From: CAWKKW01 sp963850345
GTDB taxonomy: Bacteria > Acidobacteriota > Terriglobia > Terriglobales > Acidobacteriaceae
Assembly (NCBI GenBank): GCA_963850345.1
Contig: CAWKKW010000002.1
Coordinates: 310,001 to 374,000 of the forward strand
Length of the DNA: 64,000 nucleotides
Direction of reading: 5' to 3'
Positions 54,725 to 63,082 of the stretch are shown piece after piece. Position 1 is the stretch's first letter, and every line of letters begins with the position of its first letter. The notes under the pieces are model-generated. The model made no database searches, was not told the origin of the DNA, and saw only the letters and a list, made by a program, of their open reading frames with translations. Position numbers and translations under genes: made by a program.

Positions 54725-55699
54725 ATGAGCGTTTTGGAGTGGCTGCTGAATTCAGATCCGGCCGTGCGATGGCAGGTGCTGCGCGATCTTTGGGATGCGT
54801 CCCCCGAGGTCGTAGCAGCCGAGCGCGCAAAGATTGTGACGGAGGGTTGGGGAGCCAGACTGCTGGCGCTCCAAGGGGAAGATGGACAGTGGGCCGGAGG
54901 TGCATGCTTCCCAGCTGAGTCCACACACTGGCAGGAGAAGTGTGAGGGACAGCCCTGGATTTCCACGCTGCCGACGCTCCAACTCTTGCAGGATTTCGGA
55001 GTGGATCCGAACTCCGAGCGCATGCGCGATGCTATAGAACGGGTGAAGCAAAACTGCCGCTGGGAACACGCGGGACAACGCTTCTTCGATGGAGAGGTGG
55101 AACCCTGCATCAACGGCAGAACGGTGACCTTGGGAGTCTACTTCGGCCAGAACATGGACGCTCTGGTGAGCCGCCTGGTTGGCGAGCAACTGGAAGACGG
55201 CGGCTGGAACTGCGAGACCGAGCGTGGCTCGGTGCGGTCCTCATTCGCGACCACAATTAACGTTCTAGAAGGGCTGCTGGCCTATGAGCAGAAGACCGGA
55301 GGCTCGCCTGAATCGATCGCGGCTCGGCGGCGTGGAGAAGAATACCTGCTCGACCGGAAACTCTTTCGCCGAAAGAGCACAGGCGAGGTGGTGGATCCCT
55401 CGTGGCTGCAGTTTTCCTTTCCGGTGCGCTGGCAGTACGACGTGCTCCGTGCTCTGGAATACTTCCGCTTGAGCTCTGGAGTTTCCGGCAACGCGGCTCC
55501 TGATCTGCGCCTGGAAGAAGCGGTTCAGCTCTTGCGTTCCAAGCAGCAGGCGGATGGCTCGTGGTTGCTGGAGAATACGCACCCCGGAGAGGTCTACTTT
55601 GAACTCGAACAGCGCGAGGACCAGCCGAGTCGCTGGAATACGCTGCGTGCGCTCCGGGTGCTGAGGTGGTACGACAAGCGCGTCGACTTGAAGAACTGA
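54725..55699 (+). CDS. Squalene-cyclase/prenyltransferase-fold protein
   Basis: A 324-residue alpha-barrel protein with repeats of the squalene/prenyltransferase type (LQGEDGQWAGGACFP, GEQLEDGGWNCE, LRSKQQADGSWLLE). It lacks the DxDD motif of true cyclases in what I can see, so it probably is not an active terpene cyclase; many such proteins in Acidobacteriota are annotated only by fold. The ATG at 54725 (MSVLEWLL) is chosen; the site upstream is weak. It follows the AraC-DinB gene by 79 bp. Confidence 0.8.
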   Translation: MSVLEWLLNSDPAVRWQVLRDLWDASPEVVAAERAKIVTEGWGARLLALQGEDGQWAGGACFPAESTHWQEKCEGQPWISTLPTLQLLQDFGVDPNSERMRDAIERVKQNCRWEHAGQRFFDGEVEPCINGRTVTLGVYFGQNMDALVSRLVGEQLEDGGWNCETERGSVRSSFATTINVLEGLLAYEQKTGGSPESIAARRRGEEYLLDRKLFRRKSTGEVVDPSWLQFSFPVRWQYDVLRALEYFRLSSGVSGNAAPDLRLEEAVQLLRSKQQADGSWLLENTHPGEVYFELEQREDQPSRWNTLRALRVLRWYDKRVDLKN

Positions 55700-55775
55700 C
55701 TCGTGGTCCTATGGGTGTCGAAGTGGACGCGAAGGTGTCAATTATTTGAGCGGGAAGGCTGACTTCGTTCACGCT

Positions 55776-56363
55776 TTAGCTGCCGGAAGCGCTTAGCAAG
55801 ATCGGCTTCACCATCGCTTCGATCTTGGCTGCCATTTCTTCGGCGGGGATGCGGTTGGGCGACTGAAACCAGCGGCGTGCGGCTCCGAAGATGGCCCAGG
55901 CGGCCGCGCTGGCCAGCAGTTCTCGATCGGTGCCGGGAGCGACGGTGTGGTTCCGGCCGCCTTCGCGAAACATGTTTTCAACCACCGGGATGATAGAGCC
56001 TTCGAGCGGCAACTTCGACAACTGACTCGGGCAGCCCGTGGTCTCCGCCAGATAGTCGCAAACCCCGAGCGCAATCGCGCGCAGAGCACCGTCACAATTT
56101 GAGAACGAGAGGCCCCGGCGAGCGATGAGGTCGGTGAAGCGCGCGGCAGTCATGGCCTGTAGAAGGGCGTTCTTGTCCGGGTAATGCAGGTAGAAGGTGG
56201 CCCGGTTCAACGTGGCCTCGTCGGCGATCTCCTGGACGGAAATGTCGTCGAACTCCTTCCGATTGAGCAAAGTGGCGAGCGCCTCCATGAGCATGCGCCG
56301 GCTGCGCAGGATGCGGGGATCGGTCGTTTCGGCAACGGGTTGGAGGGTGTCGACCATTCGCAA
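55776..56363 (-). CDS. TetR-family regulator
   Basis: A 195-residue repressor. The HTH is at about 20-65 (RRMLMEALATLLNRKEFDDISVQEIADEATLNRATFYLHYPDKNALLQAM); the rest is a helical ligand domain. It is divergent from azoR, and a long-spaced inverted repeat CGACAAATG/CATTTGTCG lies in the shared 110-bp region, a good candidate operator. Two starts are possible (56363 or 56357). Confidence 0.88.
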   Translation of the reverse strand: MRMVDTLQPVAETTDPRILRSRRMLMEALATLLNRKEFDDISVQEIADEATLNRATFYLHYPDKNALLQAMTAARFTDLIARRGLSFSNCDGALRAIALGVCDYLAETTGCPSQLSKLPLEGSIIPVVENMFREGGRNHTVAPGTDRELLASAAAWAIFGAARRWFQSPNRIPAEEMAAKIEAMVKPILLSASGS

Positions 56364-56402
56364 TTGTCAGGATACGCCTTTGTGGGACACGTGACGTGAA
56401 TG

Positions 56403-56456
56403 CGACAAATGTCTATTTAGGTGAATCGACACATGCCGCTTAGGCATCATTTGTCG
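56403..56456. promoter_or_regulatory. Inverted repeat CGACAAATG ... CATTTGTCG in tetR-azoR region
   Basis: Two perfect 9-bp arms (56403-56411 and 56448-56456) separated by 36 bp, inside the 110-bp divergent spacer. A second inner repeat, ATGCC/GGCAT around GCTTA, is nested near the right arm. The arms could be two half-sites or sites for two TetR dimers. Confidence 0.5.
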
Positions 56457-56473
56457 TATAGGAGAATTTTTGC

Positions 56474-57115
56474 ATGCCCACACTTCTTCAAATCGATTCC
56501 AGCCCGCTCTATGGTCGTTCGGTCTCTCGCGAACTGACGACCGCCTTTGTCGCCCAGTGGAAGGCTTCGCACCCGGACGGAGACGTGATCTACCGCGATT
56601 TGAACGCGACGCCCATCCCGCCGATTGACGCCGAGTGGGTGGGCGCCGTGTATACGCCGGAAGAGTCGCGCACCCCGGAACAGAAACAATTGCTGTCTCT
56701 TTCAGACTCATTGCTGGCTGAACTGGACGACGCGGATGAGTATGTCGTTGGCGTCCCGATGCATAACTTCAGCGTGCCCTCGGTACTTAAGTTGTGGATC
56801 GACCAGATCTCTCGTGTGGGCAAGACGTTCACGTATGCGGGTGGAGCGCCCAAAGGTCTGCTGATCGGCAAGAAGGCGACGTTCCTGCTTGCGACGGGTG
56901 GCATGTATGACGCGCAGACGAAGATGGCGTCGTTCAATTTTGTGGAGCCATATTTGCGGTCGCTGTTTGGCTTCCTCGGTGTGACGGATACGACGTTTCT
57001 CACCGCAGGCGGAACCATGGCGCTGAACCACGGGCAGGATCGGGATGCATTTCTTGCGCCTCACCTGGAAGCGGTGCAGACGCAGGCGCAGAGCGCTGAA
57101 GGAGCACGCGCATGA
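56474..57115 (+). CDS. azoR: FMN-dependent NADH:quinone reductase / azoreductase
   Basis: A 213-residue flavodoxin-fold enzyme of the AzoR family. Motifs: LLQIDSSPLYGRSVSREL near the N-terminus (FMN phosphate loop), VVGVPMHNFSVPSVLKLWIDQISRVGKTF in the middle and LLATGGMYD. It uses NAD(P)H to reduce quinones and azo dyes, protecting against electrophiles. It is divergent from the tetR gene and overlaps the DoxX-like gene by 4 bp. Confidence 0.92.
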   Translation: MPTLLQIDSSPLYGRSVSRELTTAFVAQWKASHPDGDVIYRDLNATPIPPIDAEWVGAVYTPEESRTPEQKQLLSLSDSLLAELDDADEYVVGVPMHNFSVPSVLKLWIDQISRVGKTFTYAGGAPKGLLIGKKATFLLATGGMYDAQTKMASFNFVEPYLRSLFGFLGVTDTTFLTAGGTMALNHGQDRDAFLAPHLEAVQTQAQSAEGARA

Positions 57116-57510
57116 AGATTGCTTCGACGATCGCACGCTATCTGCTGGGGTTAATGTTTACGGTCTTCGGGCTGAACGGGTTTCTCAACTTCATTCACCA
57201 GCCGCCGCCGACGAATCCGCTGGCCATGCAGTTCTTTGTTGCGGTTAGCGCATCGCACTTCGCGGCGTTCTTCTTTGCGATTCAGGTGCTCGGTGGGCTG
57301 CTGTTGCTTTTGGGCTTGTTTGTGCCGCTTGCGCTGACTTTGCTTGCAGCGGAGTTGTACAACATTCTCGCCTTTCATTTGTCGTTCGCGCCGGCCAGCA
57401 TACCGCAGGCGCTGGTGGCCTGTGTGTTGTGGGGGCTGGTCTTCCTTCAGTATCGCGCCAGCTTCGCAGGCATTTTCAGCGCGAAGCCGGGTGATGCAAA
57501 CGTAATTTAG
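57112..57510 (+). CDS. DoxX-like membrane protein
   Basis: A 132-residue protein with four membrane helices of the DoxX family (ASTIARYLLGLMFTVFGLNGFLNF, FAIQVLGGLLLLLGLFVPLALTLLAAELYNILAFH). DoxX proteins often accompany oxidoreductases in thiol or quinone stress, and here the gene is coupled to azoR (ATGA overlap), both likely under the TetR repressor. Confidence 0.88.
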   Translation: MKIASTIARYLLGLMFTVFGLNGFLNFIHQPPPTNPLAMQFFVAVSASHFAAFFFAIQVLGGLLLLLGLFVPLALTLLAAELYNILAFHLSFAPASIPQALVACVLWGLVFLQYRASFAGIFSAKPGDANVI

Positions 57511-58535
57511 GCGGACTGTCGTGTGTACTGCCTTGGGGAGCAGCCCATGACGCGGCGGAAGGCTTTGCCGAAGGCGCTTTCGGATTCGTAACCGAGAGAG
57601 TGCGCAATGGCGGAGAGTCCGTCGGAGGAGTTTTCGAGTCTGTCGGCGGCGAGGAGCATGCGCCAGCGGGTGAGGTACTCCATGGGCGTGGCGCCGACGG
57701 TCTCGCGGAAGCGCAACGCGAAGACGGAGCGCGACATGCCGACGCGTTCGGCCAGGGACTGCAAGGTCCACGCAAGTCCCGGATCGTTGTGCATGCAAGC
57801 GATGGCGATGCTCATATGCCGGTCAGAGAGGGCGGAGAGCCAGCCCGGACCGGCGCTCGCGACATCGGCGAGGTGTAGACGGAGCGCCTGGATGAGCATG
57901 GTGTAGGCGAGTTGCTGCGCGATCAACGAACTGCCGGGTTGCGGGTCGCGGACTTCTTCGCGAAGGCGCTCCAGCGACCAGCGCATGGCGGCCTTATCCG
58001 ATTCGCTGCGGATGTGGACGACGGGCGGCAGCGATCGCAGCAGCATGTCGGCGTGGCTCCCGTTGAAGCCGAAGAATCCTCCGGCCATGTAGCGCGTACC
58101 TTCGGCAAGCCGGGAGACGTCGTTGGTCTTACCGAGCCGGTCCCATGCGAGCGTGTAGTGGATCGGTTCCAGCGCGAGATCGGTGGCGAGCCGGAACGGA
58201 AGACCGCGCGGCAGGATGAAGCAGTCTCCAACATCGAGCAGGATCGGTTCTGTGACGCCCTCGACCACCAGCCAGCACTGGCCCGCGAGCATGGCATAGC
58301 ACTTCATCCCCTGGTGGGCGGGGAAAGAAATGGCCAGGTCCTCAGTCAGGTGGAAACCGCCGGAAGACAAGCTCCGCGGCTTGAGCAGGGCAAGGACCTC
58401 AGACAGCGGATCCATGCGTGAAGTCGTATCCAATCCTGCAGGCGGCAGCACCGTGCCCGGTTTCGGCGTTTGGCCTTTCTCTGGCTGGTGGTCGGCCTTG
58501 GCGGTGCGAGGCGGCAGGACGATTGAGCCGATCAT
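57507..58535 (-). CDS. AraC-family regulator with cupin-like sensor domain
   Basis: A regulator of about 342 residues. The N-terminal sensor (from MDPLSEVLALLKPRSLSSGGF) is a cupin-type domain (YAMLAGQCWLVVEGVTEPILLDVGDCFILPRG). The C-terminal part holds the AraC HTH pair (LAERVGMSRSVFALRFRETVGATPMEYLTRWRM, LGYESESAFGKAFRRVMGCSPRQYTRQ). The ATG at 58535 has GGAAG five bases upstream; the ATG at 58415 would give the bare 302-residue regulator. The divergent SDR starts at 58657, so a common spacer of about 120 bp holds both promoters. Confidence 0.88.
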   Translation of the reverse strand: MIGSIVLPPRTAKADHQPEKGQTPKPGTVLPPAGLDTTSRMDPLSEVLALLKPRSLSSGGFHLTEDLAISFPAHQGMKCYAMLAGQCWLVVEGVTEPILLDVGDCFILPRGLPFRLATDLALEPIHYTLAWDRLGKTNDVSRLAEGTRYMAGGFFGFNGSHADMLLRSLPPVVHIRSESDKAAMRWSLERLREEVRDPQPGSSLIAQQLAYTMLIQALRLHLADVASAGPGWLSALSDRHMSIAIACMHNDPGLAWTLQSLAERVGMSRSVFALRFRETVGATPMEYLTRWRMLLAADRLENSSDGLSAIAHSLGYESESAFGKAFRRVMGCSPRQYTRQSA

Positions 58536-58656
58536 ACGGACTTCCAGTATAGATCGTCTGACACTCTCACCCAATCTACTGATGGACGGCTGCATGCGGG
58601 CGCAGGACTGCGAGTGATGCATCGGCCGGACATTTGCGAATTGAGGAGACACTATC

Positions 58657-59547
58657 ATGCGGATTTTTGTGACCGGGGCACCGGGATTTATCGGTTCAGC
58701 GCTGGTTCGGGAGTTAATGCAGGCGGGGCACGCTGTGCTGGGGCTGACACGATCAGAGGCCGGCGCGGAAGCACTGCGAGCGGCCGGGGCAGAGGTGAAG
58801 CACGGCAACATCGAGGATCTGGACAGCCTGCGCGACGGAGCGTCCAGGGCCGACGGCGTCATTCACTTGGCGTTCAATCATGACTTCTCGCAATTTCAGA
58901 AAAATGCCGAGGACGACCGCAAGGCGATCGTTGCGATGGGCGAGGTGTTGATGGGCTCCGAACGGCCGTTTGTGATCACGTCGGGTACGGCGATCGCAGC
59001 CAACGTGGACGGCAAGCCATCGACGGAGGATGGACCGACGGCTTCATGGAACCCGCGCGCCGCGTCTGAGGCGACGGTGAAGGAGTTGACTGCGAAGGGT
59101 GTGAACACTTCCGTGGTGCGGCTGCCGCAGGTTCACGACACGCGGAAGCAGGGGCTGGTTCCCTACGTCACGGCGGTGGCGCGCGAGAAGCGGGTGTCGG
59201 CCTACATCGGTGACGGCAGCAATCGGTGGCCGGCGGCGCATGTGTCCGACGTGGCGCGGCTGTATCGCCTGGCGTTTGAGAAGGCGGAACCGGGCTCGAT
59301 CTATCACGCAGTCGATGAGGAAGGCGTGTCGATGAAGGCGATCGCCGAGGCGCTCGGCCGCGGGCTGGAGGTACCGGTGGTCAGCATCAGGCCGGAGGAA
59401 GCCGAGGCACACTTTGGATGGCTTGGCCGATTCGCCGGTCACGATATGCCGTCTTCAAGTGCGATCACGCAACAGAAGCTGAACTGGAAGCCGACCGGGC
59501 CGGGGCTGATCACCGACCTCGACCGTATGGACTACACGCAAGCCTGA
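58657..59547 (+). CDS. NAD(P)-binding extended SDR/epimerase-like protein
   Basis: A 296-residue extended SDR with TGAPGFIG (6-13) as the nucleotide site and a SYK-like region absent; instead TSGTAIAAN follows the fold. I do not see the catalytic YxxxK, so it may be an atypical member (SDR_a5-like). It is regulated probably by the divergent AraC protein. It also lies 1.5 kb from the ECF41 system; ECF41 operons often include an epimerase, but a link is not shown. Confidence 0.83.
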   Translation: MRIFVTGAPGFIGSALVRELMQAGHAVLGLTRSEAGAEALRAAGAEVKHGNIEDLDSLRDGASRADGVIHLAFNHDFSQFQKNAEDDRKAIVAMGEVLMGSERPFVITSGTAIAANVDGKPSTEDGPTASWNPRAASEATVKELTAKGVNTSVVRLPQVHDTRKQGLVPYVTAVAREKRVSAYIGDGSNRWPAAHVSDVARLYRLAFEKAEPGSIYHAVDEEGVSMKAIAEALGRGLEVPVVSIRPEEAEAHFGWLGRFAGHDMPSSSAITQQKLNWKPTGPGLITDLDRMDYTQA

Positions 59548-59555
59548 GTCAGGCA

Positions 59556-59589
59556 GGGGCGCACCGGTGGAAGGCTGCCGGTGCGCCCC
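59556..59589. terminator. Strong bidirectional hairpin terminator
   Basis: A 12-bp GC-rich stem (GGGGCGCACCGG with CCGGTGCGCCCC) around a 10-base loop, extended by three more pairs after a one-base bulge. It sits between the convergent SDR gene (ends 59547) and the NTF2-like gene (ends 59598). Confidence 0.75.
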
Positions 59590-59597
59590 CTGCGGCA

Positions 59598-60059
59598 CTA
59601 GGGCTGAATCCGCGTGGTCTGCAGGGCGACGGTGATCCAATGGCCATCGCGTTTCACGTACATGCGGGTGAAGAGATAGTCGCCGCTGTAATCTTTCCCA
59701 TTTTCCTTGCCGGTCTGGACAGATCGGCCGGTCACTACGGCAGCATCGCCGTAGACGCGAACCTTCAGGTCAAAGACTTTGCGAGCATCGTAGTGAAAGG
59801 ATCCGGATTTGAAGCCCTGGACGATCTCGGCTTTGGTCCGTAACTCGCCACGCAAGGTAATGAAGGTGTAGTCGTCGGAGGTCATGCGTTCGAGAGCGGC
59901 GGCGTCGCCATTCACGATCGCCTGGTTGCGGTCCTGTTCCATCTTCTCAATTTCAGCTTTGGCGACCGCATTGGGGGATTTGCTGGGAGTCGGGTTCTGC
60001 TGAGCGTGGGCGGAGGCGAAGAACACCGCCAACGTGAGAGCAGGGATCAGGATCTTCAT
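59598..60059 (-). CDS. Secreted NTF2-like (DUF4440) protein
   Basis: A 153-residue protein with signal peptide ILIPALTLAVFFASAHAQ and an NTF2/SnoaL fold (EQDRNQAIVNGDAAALERMTSDDYTFITLRGELRTKAEIVQGF, VYGDAAVVTGRSV, DYLFTRMYVKRDGHW). Such proteins may bind small ligands or act as isomerases; no catalytic residue can be assigned. It follows the ECF41 sigma gene on the same strand with a 164-bp gap. Confidence 0.85.
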   Translation of the reverse strand: MKILIPALTLAVFFASAHAQQNPTPSKSPNAVAKAEIEKMEQDRNQAIVNGDAAALERMTSDDYTFITLRGELRTKAEIVQGFKSGSFHYDARKVFDLKVRVYGDAAVVTGRSVQTGKENGKDYSGDYLFTRMYVKRDGHWITVALQTTRIQP

Positions 60060-60223
60060 GTGAGCCTCCGGTCGAAGAGCTTTCGCAATTGCAAAGTATA
60101 CTGCCGGTCACAAAACCGGAGCCGGCAAGCCTGAGGCGGCCTCGCCTGAAGGAGCGGGTGGGGGAACGGGTTACGGCAAGACGAATCAGCGCTGCCTGAT
60201 GGTACGAGCCTGCGACACGTAAC

Positions 60224-61105
60224 TCAGACGGTATCGAATACGCGGATCTCCATCGCGCGCAGCCGTTCTGCATCGCCGACGACTTCGAGGCCGGCAATTT
60301 TATTTTCGGAGAATGAGAAGCGCAGCACACGGAAGAGCCGGCCCTTTGGCGCCACAACCAGGGCGACAGACTCATCCACAATTGCGAGTTGCGCAAAACG
60401 GGCTCCGCGCGCGGCGCGAATTGCCTGGGCAGCCCAGTTCCGGGCACCGCGCACTTCGCGCTCAACGCCGCCAACTGCGGACGCGGCATCGGCGAGTGCC
60501 ACCATGTCAGGATCGAGCACCGCGAGCAGCCCTTCCAAGTCGCCACTGCGTAAAGCTCTAAGAAACGTAGCTACCAGCTCTCGCTGCGCGGTCGGTTGTG
60601 CATCCGGTGTCGCGGTTGTGCGAACACGGCGGCGTGCGCGGCTGGCGAGTTGTCGAGTGGCATCGGGAGATCGTTGCAATATGGCGGCGATTTCTTCAAA
60701 CGAGAGGCCGAACAGATCGTGCAGGACGAAGGCGAGCCGTTCAGCAGGAGTGAGCCGGTCGAGGACCACGAGAAGCGCGAGCCCGACTGAGTCGGCGAGG
60801 AGCGCTTCCTGCTCAGGATCCCCGCGGCGCGCGGCGGTTGGTTCTGGAATTCCTGGCAGATCGAGTGGCTCTTCGCGCCGGGATGCGCGGGAGCGAAGCA
60901 TGTCGAGACAGACGCGCGCGACCACCGTCGTGAGCCATTTGCCGAGGTTGTGGATGTCTGCGGCATCGGAGCGGCTCAGCCGAAGCCATCCTTCCTGCAC
61001 CGCATCGTCTGCCTCGTTCAGCGATCCGAGCATCCGGTAGGCCACAGCTCGCAGGTGTCCGCGATGCTGTTCGAACTGCTCGGCAAGCCACTGGCGTTCG
61101 ACCAT
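60224..61105 (-). CDS. ECF41-type sigma factor with C-terminal SnoaL-like domain
   Basis: A 293-residue sigma factor. Sigma2 is at about 8-75 (HRGHLRAVAYRMLGSLNEADDAVQEGWLRL, LGKWLTTVVARVCLDMLRSR), sigma4 at about 112-165 (LTPAERLAFVLHDLFGLSFEEIAAILQRSPDATRQLASRARRRV), and a SnoaL-like C-terminal domain follows (FLRALRSGDLEGLLAVLDPDMVALADA). This is the ECF41 layout, where the C-terminal domain acts as built-in regulator and no anti-sigma factor is needed. It is divergent from a carboxymuconolactone decarboxylase-like gene, the typical ECF41 target, with a matching promoter. Confidence 0.92.
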   Translation of the reverse strand: MVERQWLAEQFEQHRGHLRAVAYRMLGSLNEADDAVQEGWLRLSRSDAADIHNLGKWLTTVVARVCLDMLRSRASRREEPLDLPGIPEPTAARRGDPEQEALLADSVGLALLVVLDRLTPAERLAFVLHDLFGLSFEEIAAILQRSPDATRQLASRARRRVRTTATPDAQPTAQRELVATFLRALRSGDLEGLLAVLDPDMVALADAASAVGGVEREVRGARNWAAQAIRAARGARFAQLAIVDESVALVVAPKGRLFRVLRFSFSENKIAGLEVVGDAERLRAMEIRVFDTV

Positions 61106-61106
61106 C

Positions 61107-61133
61107 TGTCACACTCTCCGTGGGCAATTCGTC
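61107..61133 (+). promoter_or_regulatory. ECF41-type promoter (TGTCACA-N16-CGTC)
   Basis: TGTCACA at 61107-61113, a 16-bp spacer and CGTC at 61130-61133. It lies one base beyond the divergent sigma gene's start and about 50 bp upstream of the carboxymuconolactone decarboxylase-like gene. The sequence and spacing match the published ECF41 consensus as I recall it. Confidence 0.8.
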
Positions 61134-61183
61134 TGGGTGGTGACGAACGAAATACATCGTTTGTTCCAAGGAGATCCAAACGT

Positions 61184-61687
61184 ATGCAGTCCAGAATGAA
61201 AAACCCCGTCATGGTCCTGCCCGAGGCACTTTCCTCCATTCTCGCGCTAAACTCCATCCTCGAAAAGTGCGGGGTGCCGGCGAAGACTCTGAAGCTGGTT
61301 CACCTGCGCGTGAGCCAGATCAACGGATGCAGCGTCTGCATTGAAATGCACGGGCGCGAACTGATGGGTGCCAAGGAGACGAACGAGCGATTGCTGACCG
61401 TCGCTGCGTGGCGGGATGCGCCGTACTTCACTGACGCGGAGCGCGCTGCCTTGGCGCTGGCTGAGTCGGCGACGCGGCTCAGTGACCGGCCCAATGCGGT
61501 GTCAGACGAGGAGTGGGCAGATGCTGCACATCACTACGATGAGCGACAGCTGGCCGCGCTGGTTCTATCGATCGGCGTGATCAACCTCTTCAATCGGGTG
61601 AACGCAGCAACCCGGCAGGTTGCGGGAGAGTGGAGCAAATCGGCGGAAGCCAAGCAATGGATTGAGGCGCACGCCGCTGCGCATTGA
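61184..61687 (+). CDS. Carboxymuconolactone decarboxylase / AhpD-like protein
   Basis: A 167-residue AhpD-fold protein with the peroxidase-type motif CSVCIEMH (Cys49, Cys52, His56). It probably acts as a thiol peroxidase or disulfide reductase rather than a true decarboxylase. AAGGAG precedes the ATG at 61184. It is the expected target of the divergent ECF41 sigma factor through the TGTCACA-N16-CGTC promoter. Confidence 0.9.
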   Translation: MQSRMKNPVMVLPEALSSILALNSILEKCGVPAKTLKLVHLRVSQINGCSVCIEMHGRELMGAKETNERLLTVAAWRDAPYFTDAERAALALAESATRLSDRPNAVSDEEWADAAHHYDERQLAALVLSIGVINLFNRVNAATRQVAGEWSKSAEAKQWIEAHAAAH

Positions 61688-61747
61688 GTGCCAAGACACA
61701 GCGGTGATCGCGAAGCAACGCGATCTCCGCTGCGTCGCCGTTGTACC

Positions 61748-61768
61748 CACCAACTGCTTCTGTTGGTG
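61748..61768. terminator. Hairpin CACCAAC / GTTGGTG
   Basis: A perfect 7-bp stem with a 7-base loop (TGCTTCT), 60 bp after the AhpD-like gene and about 160 bp before pdxS. It may terminate the former or structure the pdxS leader. Confidence 0.4.
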
Positions 61769-61926
61769 CGGTGAGAACGGGGTAGGCCGACCTCCGGAGT
61801 GGCCGCGGGCGGAGGGCTCTGTTCCTGGGGGAAAGCTGTTAAACTGGAGCTTCAGGCAACAACTCCGCTGGCGCGCACCTTAGGCACACTTTCCGCATCG
61901 CGCCGCGGCTCCTGGAGGGAGACAGC

Positions 61927-62883
61927 ATGGCAAATCAGCACACCAACGGCAACAACTCCGGATCCACTGGACTTCGATTGAAGATCGGCCTGGCGGAGAT
62001 GCTCAAGGGCGGCGTCATCATGGACGTGATGAACGTGGAGCAGGCCCGGATCGCGGAGCAGGCCGGCGCGGTGGCGGTGATGGCGCTGGAGCGGGTGCCG
62101 GCCATGATTCGCGCGGAAGGCGGTGTGGCGCGGATGGCCAATCCCAAGCTGATTAAGGAGATCATCGAGACGGTCTCGATTCCAGTGATGGCGAAGGCGC
62201 GGATCGGGCACTTCGCGGAAGCGCAGGTGCTGCAGGTGCTCGGCGTCGACTTCATCGACGAGTCGGAGGTGCTGACGCCGGCCGATGAGGTGCACCATAT
62301 CGACAAGCATGCGTTCAAGACGCCGTTTGTCTGCGGCGCGCGCAACCTGGGAGAGGCTCTACGGCGCATTGCAGAGGGCGCAGCCATGATTCGGACCAAG
62401 GGCGAGGCGGGCACCGGCGACGTAGTTCACGCAGTGCAGCACATGCGCCAGATCGTGGCGGAGATGCGCAGCTTGACAGTGATGACCGAGCAGGAACTCT
62501 ACGCTGCGGCCAAGAACCACCAGGCTCCCTATGAACTGATTCGCATGGTGGCCAAGACGGGCAAGCTGCCGGTTCCGAACTTCTCTGCCGGGGGCATCGC
62601 GACTCCTGCCGACGCAGCGTTGATGATGCAACTGGGCGCAGAAGCCGTGTTTGTCGGCTCCGGCATTTTCATGAAGGAACGCGCGACGCCACTCAACGTG
62701 GAGCACAACGACGCCGAACGCGCCGAGGCAGTTTCGCGGGCGCAGGCTATCGTGATTGCGACGACCCACTACGACGACGCAAAGATTGTCGCCGAGGCCA
62801 GCGAACAAGTCACCGGAACCATGCAGGGATTGGCGGCAGCAGCAATCCAGGAAAAGGACTTGCTCCAAACCCGCGGCTGGTAG
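61927..62883 (+). CDS. pdxS: Pyridoxal 5'-phosphate synthase lyase subunit
   Basis: A 318-residue PdxS/Pdx1 TIM-barrel that makes PLP from ribose 5-phosphate, glyceraldehyde 3-phosphate and ammonia. It has the family start [19 protein letters not shown], the active-site [26 protein letters not shown] and the end region [35 protein letters not shown] precedes the ATG. Its partner pdxT follows after a gap of about 200 bp. Confidence 0.96.
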   Translation: MANQHTNGNNSGSTGLRLKIGLAEMLKGGVIMDVMNVEQARIAEQAGAVAVMALERVPAMIRAEGGVARMANPKLIKEIIETVSIPVMAKARIGHFAEAQVLQVLGVDFIDESEVLTPADEVHHIDKHAFKTPFVCGARNLGEALRRIAEGAAMIRTKGEAGTGDVVHAVQHMRQIVAEMRSLTVMTEQELYAAAKNHQAPYELIRMVAKTGKLPVPNFSAGGIATPADAALMMQLGAEAVFVGSGIFMKERATPLNVEHNDAERAEAVSRAQAIVIATTHYDDAKIVAEASEQVTGTMQGLAAAAIQEKDLLQTRGW

Positions 62884-63082
62884 CGATTTGCCATCGAGGC
62901 CACCGGGGACCTGCCGTCCAGGCCACCGCGCCTTCTGCGCCATCCGCGGATGGGTCAGGATTGTGGCGGGATTTTGGACTGGCAGTGCAGGCATACGCGC
63001 CCTGGTGAGACTTGGCATGCAGGAGCGATTTCGCTGACGATTGCGCTTTGGTTTGTATGACCATGAAGGGGATCGGGTTCGT

